In this document: one piece after another, positions 54,716 through 61,972 of the stretch | How the letters are laid out: each line of letters opens with the position of its first letter | How positions within the stretch are numbered: position 1 is the stretch's first letter | Assembly (NCBI GenBank): GCA_964573105.1 | Contig: CAZNIS010000008.1 | Coordinates: 1-64,000, forward strand | Direction: 5' to 3' | Source: CAKZSB01 sp964573105 | GTDB taxonomy: Bacteria > Pseudomonadota > Gammaproteobacteria > Granulosicoccales > Granulosicoccaceae | Length of the DNA: 64,000 bases | The notes under the pieces: generated by a model | What the model was told of the DNA's origin: nothing | Databases searched by the model: none | What the model saw: the letters and a program-made list of their open reading frames with translations, nothing else | Position numbers and translations under genes: made by a program

Positions 54716-56377
54716 ATGGCACAAAGCAACGACCCAATTACGCTTGAGATAATACAAAACTCACTGCAGGCCGCCGCCGATGAAATGTTCGAGGCGATGC
54801 GCAAGACCGCGATGAGCTCGATCATCTACGAAGTGCTGGATATGGGTACCGGCATCACTGATGCGCAGGGCCGCATCGCCTCATCCGGTGCGGGCATTCC
54901 CGCATTTATTGGTGTGCTCGATAAATCCGTGCAAGTGCTTTTGCAAAAATTCAGCGAGCCTGACGACATCAAACCCGGCGATATCTTCATCACCAACGAT
55001 CCGTATCACGGCGGTGTGACCCATCTTAACGATCTGGTGCTGGCGATGCCGGTGTTCTCTGGTGGTGAGCTGATCGCATGGACCGCCAACATCGCGCACA
55101 ATTCGGATGTCGGTGGCATGGCGCCAGGCAGTTTATCCGGCGAGGCGACCGAGATATTTCAGGAGGGCCTGCGCTTGCCAGCCGTGAAACTGATTCGCGA
55201 AGGCGAAACAGAACAATCAGTCATGGATATCATCACGGTCAATTCACGGATGCCCGATTTTCTGCTCGGCGATGTCTGGGCGGCGATAGCCTCGGTGCGG
55301 ATTGGCGCCAGACGCCTGGAAGATCTGGCCGAAAAATATGGCGTCGCAACGTTTAACCGCGCAATGCAGAGTTTTATGGAGTTTGGCGAAGCCACGGCCA
55401 GGGCAGAGTTGGCCAAACTGCCGAAAGGTACGTTTGAATTATCCGAAGAGCAGGACGATGGACGCTTCTACAACGTGAAGATCACCATTTCCGATGATGA
55501 ATTCGTCGTCGACCTGACCGACAACCCCGATCAGGATCAGGGGCCGACCAATACCAGTCGCGACGGCACCGTGGTGTGCGCCCAAATGGTATTCAAATCG
55601 CTGACCGATCCGGACACCCCGGCCAACGACGGATCGTTCCGGCCACTGAAAGTTCTAACCCGTGAGGGCTCGGTATTTCACGCCCAGGAGCCTTCGGCGA
55701 TCGGCTTCTATTTCGAGACCGAAGTGCGCGTCTACGATCTGATCTGGCGCTGTCTCGCGCCACATATTCCCGAGCGCCTGCCGGCCGGACACTTCGCCTC
55801 GATCTGTGGCACCTTTATTGGTGGCATTCACCCGGACACCGGGCGCCAGTACACCATCATTGAGCCGCAGATCGGCGGTTGGGGTGCCTGGGATGGCCGC
55901 GATGGCAACGGCTGTATCTTTTCCGGCTTTCACGGAGAAACCTATAATACGCCGGCCGAAATCTCTGAGGCGAGAAATGGTCTCTTCGTCGATCGCATGG
56001 CGTTAAACACCGAACCGGGTGGTGAGGGCCAGTACACCGGTGGCAGGGGTCTGATACTCGAATATCGAATTCGCACCGACGATGGCTTTCTCACCGCAGG
56101 TTATACGCGCTCGAAAATCAAACCCTGGTCGTTGCAGGGTGGCAACGAGGGCTCTGGCAACTATGTAGAGGTGATACGTACCGACGGCACGGAAGAGCAG
56201 TACTCGTTTGTCTCCGGCCTGACTGTGCATACCGATGACGTGATTCGCGTCGTCACTGCCAGTGGCGGCGGGTATGGCGATCCGGCAAAACGTGCACCTG
56301 AGGCACTGGCAAGTGACATCCGTAACGGGTATGTTTCAGCACAGACTGCGGCCAAATTCTACGGTAAGAAATCATGA
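54716..56377 (+). CDS. hyuB: Hydantoinase/oxoprolinase subunit B
   Basis: A 553-residue partner of HyuA carrying the hydrolase part. Family patterns are plain: DPITLEIIQNSLQAAADEMFEAM, DMGTGITDAQGRIASSGAGIPAF, PGDIFITNDPYHGGVTHLNDLVL, and the C-terminal SGGGGYGDP-like motif here read as ASGGGYGDPAKR. The conserved histidine/aspartate cluster around YHGGVTHLND is probably metal-binding. Length is normal. It overlaps the M24 peptidase gene by four bases (ATGA at 56374-56377), so ring opening and peptidase action are likely steps of one route. Confidence 0.93.
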   Translation: MAQSNDPITLEIIQNSLQAAADEMFEAMRKTAMSSIIYEVLDMGTGITDAQGRIASSGAGIPAFIGVLDKSVQVLLQKFSEPDDIKPGDIFITNDPYHGGVTHLNDLVLAMPVFSGGELIAWTANIAHNSDVGGMAPGSLSGEATEIFQEGLRLPAVKLIREGETEQSVMDIITVNSRMPDFLLGDVWAAIASVRIGARRLEDLAEKYGVATFNRAMQSFMEFGEATARAELAKLPKGTFELSEEQDDGRFYNVKITISDDEFVVDLTDNPDQDQGPTNTSRDGTVVCAQMVFKSLTDPDTPANDGSFRPLKVLTREGSVFHAQEPSAIGFYFETEVRVYDLIWRCLAPHIPERLPAGHFASICGTFIGGIHPDTGRQYTIIEPQIGGWGAWDGRDGNGCIFSGFHGETYNTPAEISEARNGLFVDRMALNTEPGGEGQYTGGRGLILEYRIRTDDGFLTAGYTRSKIKPWSLQGGNEGSGNYVEVIRTDGTEEQYSFVSGLTVHTDDVIRVVTASGGGYGDPAKRAPEALASDIRNGYVSAQTAAKFYGKKS

Positions 56378-57465
56378 GCAAAACACAGCAACGTCTGGAA
56401 CGCCTGCGCCACCGGATGTCAGACAACAACGTCGATCTGGTCGCCGTCGGGCCCGGCCCTCACATGCAGTGGCTGCTGGGTTTTCATCCGCACGCAGACG
56501 AACGACCGTGCCTGTTGTGCGTCAGCGCCAAGGGGGCTGCCATGCTGATGCCGGCACTCAATGCCGATGGCGCGCGCGAATCTACCGATCTGCCGTTCTT
56601 CGAATGGGCCGATGCCGATGGCCCCGAGCAGGCGTTTAATCGATTGCTGGAAGATCTGGGGGTCATGATCGCCAAAGGCGTCGCACTGGATGAAACCATG
56701 CGCGCCGATTTCGCTGCTCTGGTGCAGGACGCGCTGCCAGAGGCCAAACGACAGTTCAGTGCTACCACCGTCGGCGCGTTGCGCATGTGCAAAGACGATG
56801 ACGAATATCGCTGCCTGAAAGCCAACGCCCTGATCGCAGACCAAGCCATGCAGACCGGCTGGGCGGCGATGAAAGCGGGTATGACAGAGCTGGAAGTCGC
56901 CGGCGTAATCCGCGAATCCTTTTCAAGCCAGGGTGCCGATCCGCTTTTCTGGATCGTCGGCGCAGGCGGCAACGGCGCCTTCCCGCACCACCACACAGGC
57001 GATACCAAACTCGCTCAAGGCGATGCGGTGGTAATGGATATCGGTGGTGGTATGCAGGGCTACTCCAGCGATATCACCCGCATGGCGGTACTCGGTGAAC
57101 CGCCGGAAGGCTATGAAGAAGTGCACCAAATCGTAGAAGCCGCCGTGCAGGCTGCAATGGCCGCCGCCCGCCCCGGTGTCAAAGCCAAAGACGTTGACGC
57201 CGCTGCACGCGGTGTGATTGCCGACTCGGGATACGGTGAGTATTTCGTGCATCGCCTGGGCCACGGCCTTGGCGTGGAAATCCACGAGCAACCCTATCTG
57301 ACTTCCGTTTCAGAGACAGTGCTGGAGGAGGGTATGGTGTTTTCGATTGAACCCGGGATTTATCTGCCCGGCCGGTTTGGCTTACGGTTGGAGGATATTG
57401 TGATCTTGCGAGAAGATGGTCCTGAGATATTTTCGGAGCTGCCGCGAGATTTAAGTGTGGTGTAG
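56374..57465 (+). CDS. M24 family metallopeptidase (Xaa-Pro peptidase type)
   Basis: A 363-residue pita-bread-fold enzyme with a creatinase-like N-terminal domain (about 1-130) and a complete dinuclear metal site: Asp222 (VMDIGGG), Asp233 (SSDITRM), His297 (RLGHGLG), Glu326 (SIEPGIY) and Glu340 (RLEDIV). The family holds Xaa-Pro aminopeptidases, prolidases, creatinase and ectoine-derivative hydrolases; all act on a bond next to an imino or cyclic nitrogen. The retained five ligands favour a metal-dependent peptidase rather than creatinase. It ends the operon; nine bases separate it from the convergent MDR gene, with no hairpin between. Confidence 0.92.
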   Translation: MSKTQQRLERLRHRMSDNNVDLVAVGPGPHMQWLLGFHPHADERPCLLCVSAKGAAMLMPALNADGARESTDLPFFEWADADGPEQAFNRLLEDLGVMIAKGVALDETMRADFAALVQDALPEAKRQFSATTVGALRMCKDDDEYRCLKANALIADQAMQTGWAAMKAGMTELEVAGVIRESFSSQGADPLFWIVGAGGNGAFPHHHTGDTKLAQGDAVVMDIGGGMQGYSSDITRMAVLGEPPEGYEEVHQIVEAAVQAAMAAARPGVKAKDVDAAARGVIADSGYGEYFVHRLGHGLGVEIHEQPYLTSVSETVLEEGMVFSIEPGIYLPGRFGLRLEDIVILREDGPEIFSELPRDLSVV

Positions 57466-57473
57466 TGGTTCAC

Positions 57474-58478
57474 TCATTGGTTTTCGCTTGCAATCTTTAC
57501 CAGCCGTTTGCCCAGATTCTCGCCACGCATCATGCCAATGAACGCATCGGGTGTGTTCTCGATGCCTGAGACGATATCTTCAACATATTGCACTTTTCCT
57601 GAGCGCAGCCGCTCGGCCATGCGCGGTACGAAGTTGTCGAATTTGTGCATGTGATCGTAGATGATGAAGCCGGTGAGTGTGGCTCTGGCGGCGACCACTG
57701 CACCAATGTTACTCACCGGGTAACCGCCGCCGTCGTAAGCTGAGATTTGACCGCATACCGGAATGCGGGCGAACGGATTGATTCGTGCGAGCGCTGCCTC
57801 GAGTGTGGCGCCGCCAACGTTGTCGAAGTAGACGTCGATTCCGTTTGGGCAGAATTCATCCAACGCTGTACCTGTGTCGTCTTTGCGGTAGTTGAACGCC
57901 GCATCAAAACCGAGATTGTGAAGCAGGTGATCCACCTTCCTGTCGCTGCCTGCGCTGCCCACCACGCGTGCTCCGGCCAACTTTGCGAGTTGTCCCGCCA
58001 CGGACCCCACTGCGCCACTGGCAGCCGATACAAAAACGGTATCGCCTGGCCTGGCTGCGCCCAATTCCAGCATGCCAACTTCGGCGGTTAAGCCCGGCAT
58101 ACCGCGCACCGAGACAGCATGTGACAGCGGACCCAGTGCGGGATCGACACGACGCAACGCCTGTGGATTGCTGACCGCGGTGTAGTTCTCCCAATTCAGG
58201 AACCCCCAGACATAATCCCCGGCGGCAAAATTCTCACAGTCGCTTTGCTGCACCTGGGCAACCACTCGCGCGGGTATTGGGTTGTTGAGCGCGAATGCAC
58301 TGGCGTAGCTTTTTGCGTTGCCCATGCGGCCACGCATATAGGGATCACAGGAGAGATAGATATTGCGTGTCAACAGCCCGCCACGCGGTAGGTTTGGTAT
58401 GTCGCTTTCGGCTACGGTGAAACAGTCTGCAGTGACAGCATCCGTTGGGCGCCTGGTAAATAGTATTTGGGTATTCAC
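57474..58478 (-). CDS. NADPH-dependent MDR oxidoreductase (leukotriene B4 dehydrogenase/curcumin reductase type)
   Basis: A 334-residue zinc-free medium-chain reductase that would reduce the carbon-carbon double bond of an enone. The N-terminal half has GLLTRNIYLSCDPYMRGRM, typical of this group. The Rossmann motif is SAASGAVGSVAGQLAKLAGARVVG, an A-x-G-x-V-G form that prefers NADPH, and it is followed by GFDAAFNYRKDD and GIDVYFDNVGG, the group's markers. Length is normal. The gene is convergent with the M24 gene; 299 bases without a gene lie upstream of it, where no feature beyond AT-rich patches is visible. Confidence 0.92.
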   Translation of the reverse strand: MNTQILFTRRPTDAVTADCFTVAESDIPNLPRGGLLTRNIYLSCDPYMRGRMGNAKSYASAFALNNPIPARVVAQVQQSDCENFAAGDYVWGFLNWENYTAVSNPQALRRVDPALGPLSHAVSVRGMPGLTAEVGMLELGAARPGDTVFVSAASGAVGSVAGQLAKLAGARVVGSAGSDRKVDHLLHNLGFDAAFNYRKDDTGTALDEFCPNGIDVYFDNVGGATLEAALARINPFARIPVCGQISAYDGGGYPVSNIGAVVAARATLTGFIIYDHMHKFDNFVPRMAERLRSGKVQYVEDIVSGIENTPDAFIGMMRGENLGKRLVKIASENQ

Positions 58479-58777
58479 TCGCGCTATCTCGTGGGCCAGA
58501 TGGATGTCTGAAGCAATCGCAACGATACGCTATTGCACCAGCGCGCAACCAGGTGCACCGGCATCGTGCGATTACTGAGGTACTTTCAAGCACAATGAAA
58601 TCGACAACAGATGCGCAGAATAACACCATTCGCTTAGTGCGCAGGGAGAGTCGATGTAGATAGTCTCGACACTGAGTTGAGAAATATCGCTGCTCATTGA
58701 TAGATCAGATAATACAACGACAAAAAATTATCTGGTCTGCTCTCGCGATACATCATTGCAGACAGGCAGCACGGTGC

Positions 58778-59596
58778 TTATCGTTCTGCTTGCGGATATA
58801 CCTGATGTCCTCGTCGCAAATCATTGGAACCGCAACGATCAGCACCCCGGCATAGAAAAAGCGGTCGCTGAGACATATCAGTTGTACCCATTGTGCGAGT
58901 CATTTCAGCGGCCCAGTCGTGATCGAAGTGCGAAGTGGTCGGCATGTAGCGATAGGTCATGCCGGCGCGGCGTCTACCGGAGTTGTTGGCTGCCGAGCCG
59001 TGGATCAGATAGACGTCGTGAATGGAGATCTGTCCCGCTTTTAGCGTAACGTCTACGGCATCATCCAGTGAACAATCCGCGTCGTCCAGTACCTGGTTTA
59101 GCGTGAAATCCTCGCTATCGTCGCGGCGATGTTGATAGATGCGCTGAGCGCGATGTGAGCCAGGTAATACGCGCAGGCATCCATTGTCTGGCGTGGCGTC
59201 ATCGATTGCGAGCCAGAGCGTGACACTGGCCAGCGGCTTGATCGGCCAGTACTCGCCATCCTGGTGCCATGGAGTGGCTTTCCCTTGCGACCCCGGTTTG
59301 CCAAATAGTGCAGAACCCCACATTAAAAAATCCGGCCCGATCAGTTGCTCGATAATATCGAGCACTTCGGGTATCTGCGAAAAGGCCAGCCATTCGTGAT
59401 ACTGGTCGAGACCTGGAACGTAATTCGGTACGTGTGGACTCGGCACAAAGTCCAGACTGATCTGCGGCTGATCGCGCTCAATAGTGGCAGTGGCCTCGCG
59501 CAGGCGGTTCAGCCAGTCGTCAGACAACGTGAAGTCAGGCACCAGATAGCCTTGCTGTTGATAGTGTTGCAGATCGCTTTTACTTAGTTGGTGCAT
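58778..59596 (-). CDS. Phytanoyl-CoA dioxygenase (PhyH) family protein
   Basis: A 272-residue Fe(II)/2-oxoglutarate-dependent oxygenase that hydroxylates a small molecule. The iron ligands are the His and Asp of PWHQDGEYWP and the distal His of YLIHGSAANNSGRRRAGMTYRYMP; the Arg in the last stretch binds 2-oxoglutarate. The N-terminus LSKSDLQHYQQQGYLVPD is typical, and the C-terminal RPLFLCRGADRCGSNDLRRGH matches one bacterial subgroup. The natural substrate is unknown. It is 34 bases upstream of (on the minus strand, downstream of) the SDR gene, so these two may be cotranscribed. Confidence 0.9.
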   Translation of the reverse strand: MHQLSKSDLQHYQQQGYLVPDFTLSDDWLNRLREATATIERDQPQISLDFVPSPHVPNYVPGLDQYHEWLAFSQIPEVLDIIEQLIGPDFLMWGSALFGKPGSQGKATPWHQDGEYWPIKPLASVTLWLAIDDATPDNGCLRVLPGSHRAQRIYQHRRDDSEDFTLNQVLDDADCSLDDAVDVTLKAGQISIHDVYLIHGSAANNSGRRRAGMTYRYMPTTSHFDHDWAAEMTRTMGTTDMSQRPLFLCRGADRCGSNDLRRGHQVYPQAER

Positions 59597-59629
59597 GAAC
59601 CTGCTCCTCGTCGCTGATTCTTGAATCGA

Positions 59630-60400
59630 TCAGGCTAGTACATATCCGCCGTTGACGTCCAGGATCGCGCCGTTCATGTAACGAGATTCATCTGAAACAA
59701 GAAAAGACAAGACATCGACAATGTCATCGGTATGCGCCAGACGCCCAAGCGGAATCTGCTCCGCCAGTCGAGCCTTGCTGTCTTGCGTGTCACTTTGGTC
59801 TGTGCCGATCAACTCGGATACGCGCTCGCCATCGACGGGCCCCGGTGCAAGTGTGTTGACGCGGATGCCATAGCGGCCATACTCGTGTGCCAAATGCCGA
59901 GTGAGGCCAATGACACCGGTTTTCGCTGTAGTGTATGACGCACCCAGCAAAGGGCTGACGGATCGACCCGCATTGGAAGCAAAATTTATAATACAGCCGC
60001 GCTGCTGTGCCATCATCGGTGGCAGCACATGCTTGGCGCACAAAAAGTAGCCGGTCAGGTTTGATGCCAGCACCATCTGCCACTCATCCAGTGGTGTTTC
60101 ATGGGTGGCGCGAAAAGCCTGGCCATAGCCGCCCGCCGCGTTAACCAGGGCGTCGATGCGGCCGAATGTCTCTATGGTCCGCGCCACCATTGCCTGGACG
60201 GCCGCTTCATTGGCAATGTCCGCAGTGGCGGCGATCGCCATGCCACCGCCGGACTGCTGAATGTTATCGACCGTCGCCTGTGCGGCTTTGGCGTTGATAT
60301 CCGCAGCACAAATCGCCCATCCAGCACTTGCCAGCTTCAGGCAGGCCGCCTGCCCAATACCCCGCCCGGCACCGCTAATGATTGCAACGCGTGCATCCAT
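59630..60400 (-). CDS. Short-chain dehydrogenase/reductase
   Basis: A 256-residue NAD(P)-dependent oxidoreductase. The cofactor motif is ISGAGRGIGQAACLKLA, followed by the NNAG-like element VNAAGGYGQAF, the active-site Ser in NFASNAGRS and the Tyr/Lys pair in SYTTAKTGV; LAPGPVDGERV and the C-terminal LDVNGGYV complete the family. The Asp in AADINAK after the second strand favours NAD over NADP. The frame is open to 60433, but the ATG at 60398-60400 (MDARVAIISGAG) is the natural start. It is probably transcribed together with the PhyH gene, and a joint role in oxidising an alcohol made by PhyH is conceivable. Confidence 0.92.
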   Translation of the reverse strand: MDARVAIISGAGRGIGQAACLKLASAGWAICAADINAKAAQATVDNIQQSGGGMAIAATADIANEAAVQAMVARTIETFGRIDALVNAAGGYGQAFRATHETPLDEWQMVLASNLTGYFLCAKHVLPPMMAQQRGCIINFASNAGRSVSPLLGASYTTAKTGVIGLTRHLAHEYGRYGIRVNTLAPGPVDGERVSELIGTDQSDTQDSKARLAEQIPLGRLAHTDDIVDVLSFLVSDESRYMNGAILDVNGGYVLA

Positions 60401-60621
60401 GTGGCCTGATCCTGTCGCATGAAAGCTCGACACTGTGCCACAGGTGTTGTCAGTGGTAAATCCGCACTATGTGAGCGAGAGATCGGCCTAATCCGACGTT
60501 AATCGCGCTGGCGCGAATTTCTGGTAATTGGGGTCGGTCTGACGCGCGCTTGTACAGTTTAGACGGGCGGCAATTATTGTGTTAGCGTCGAGTTTCGTTT
60601 TAGTGAAGAGAGAAGCAGGAA

Positions 60622-61538
60622 ATGCAACCCAAGAAGAATCAAGCAATGGGACGATCAATGGCTCGCCAAACGTTTGCACCATTCGCCCTGACACTGTTGA
60701 CAACGTTGATCCTGGCTGGATGTGGCGGTTCGTCAGGGAGCAGCAACGATGGAATGACAGATGGTGCCACAGACGGAATGACAGACGGTACAACCGATGG
60801 CATGACGGACGGCACTACAGACGGCACGACGGACGGCACAACCGATGGCACTACAGATGGTACAACCGACGGCACGACCGACGGCACGACGGACGGTACA
60901 ACGGATGGCACAACCGACGNNNNNNNNNNNNNNNNNNNNNNNNNNNNNNNNNNNNNNNNNNNNNNNNNNNNNNNNNNNNNNNNNNNNNNNNNNNNNNNNN
61001 NNNNNNNNNNNNNNNNNNNACCGACGGCACGACCGACGGCACGACGGACGGTACAACGGATGGCACAACCGACGGCTCAACGGGCGGTACGGTTGGACTG
61101 GCTAACTGTCCGGTGCTTGCGGGATCGGGGAATTTCGCGGCAATCGCAGGCCTGTACGATGCCACTGAGGAAGATGATTTACTCGGCACCGATATCTTTT
61201 ACGTCGAGATCACTCAGGCTGGCAGCATCATCGGATACGATTATCAACAGGATGAATTCGACGACGGTGATAATTGTTACATCATAGATTCTGGCACTTC
61301 CGTGTTACGACAGACTGCCACCTCAACCTACACCAACGTGTATTACGAGGACACCGAGTTCAACTGCGATACATTGACAGAAGAGGGGATAATCATCACT
61401 CGATCCGGTTCTACATTGACGTCTGAAAGTGCGGACAGGGGTGACCTGGATAACGATGGTGACACAACGGAGCGTGTAGTCGAGACCTTGCAAGTGCTCA
61501 CAGGTCTATCGTCGACTGATTTCAACGCCTGCGAGTGA
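60622..61538 (+). CDS. TDGT-repeat lipoprotein (interrupted by assembly gap)
   Basis: A predicted lipoprotein in two parts around the N gap. The first part starts at ATG 60622 (with AGGA just upstream) and has a lipoprotein signal ending in LILAGC, so Cys34 would be lipidated and the protein held in the outer or inner membrane. It is followed by GGSSGSSNDG and a low-complexity stalk of four-residue TDGT/TDGM units. After the gap the repeat continues and leads to a globular domain of about 145 residues (CPVLAGSGNFAAIAGLYDATEEDD to TGLSSTDFNACE) with four Cys, probably two disulfides. The two parts are in different frames only because the gap was set to 100 N. The C-terminal domain is unknown to me. 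Confidence 0.78.
60737..61081. repeat. 12-bp tandem repeat encoding TDGT
   Basis: Tandem 12-base units (of the form ACNGACGGNACN) on both sides of the N gap. The units before the gap are more varied (GATGGAATGACA type), later ones nearly identical. Because unit length is a multiple of three, copy-number change would lengthen or shorten the stalk without a frameshift. Confidence 0.85.
60920..61019. other. Assembly gap of 100 N
   Basis: Exactly 100 N, the usual placeholder for a gap of unknown length. The 55 bases before it (60865-60919) and the 55 bases after it (61020-61074) are identical. Confidence 0.98.
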
Positions 61539-61586
61539 CAGTGAGAGGATGAGAAGCGTAGCTCAGTGAGCTGCCAGTAAACTGCT

Positions 61587-61615
61587 TGTCAGGGGCGCTA
61601 TTGGTGCCCCTGACA
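61587..61615 (+). terminator. Hairpin after the lipoprotein gene
   Basis: TGTCAGGGGC (61587-61596) and GCCCCTGACA (61606-61615) pair perfectly over ten bases with a 9-base loop, 49 bases after the lipoprotein stop. There is no T-run after it, so termination by itself is not certain. Confidence 0.55.
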
Positions 61616-61635
61616 TGTTACAGGACCCCTGTTAG

Positions 61636-61972
61636 CTACCCGTCCGGGTCTACCTGGAACATGAGACCGGTTACGTTTTTGGAATGATGGTTCACGAAGT
61701 AACCGGGCAATGCTGACGAGCCGCGCTGATAGTAAATGAAGTAGATGTTGGTACCCTGCACTCCACCTCTAAGTTGCTTGTGACAATACTTTGACTGGCG
61801 AACATTTGTCACAAATCAAGACAATAATGTGGCCGAACTCGGATTCCGGTCCACCATTCCGGAAGGTGACTCCGTGCAGCATATTCCTTGCTTGGTCGGT
61901 GGCATCGGTAGTCCGGAAATCTCGAACCAATGTCAGGGTCCAGTACGAAAGAAAATACGTACCATCGGCCCA
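61636..61972 (-). pseudogene. Remnant of a frameshifted gene (C-terminal part)
   Basis: On the minus strand two adjoining segments in different frames look like real protein. From about 61972 the frame reads WADGTYFLSYWTLTLVRDF and on through GVTFRNGGPESEFGH to SPVKVLSQ, then stops at about 61769. One frame over, from about 61770, it continues LRGGVQGTNIYFIYYQRG, then SSALPGYFVNHHSKNV and TGLMFQVDPDG, with a stop at 61636-61638. Codon choice and residue mix fit coding DNA in both. I read it as the end of a gene broken by a single-base frameshift and truncated upstream where the sulfatase-fold gene begins. I do not recognise the family. A sequencing error at the shift cannot be ruled out. Confidence 0.4.

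Noticed and set aside
60737..61081. Regular repeats as a possible CRISPR array
   Set aside because: 12-base units without spacers that encode a TDGT stalk in frame after a lipoprotein signal.
61553..61630. tRNA-like 5' piece (GCGTAGCTCAGT)
   Set aside because: No anticodon arm or GTTCGA T-loop follows, and no acceptor stem can be formed.
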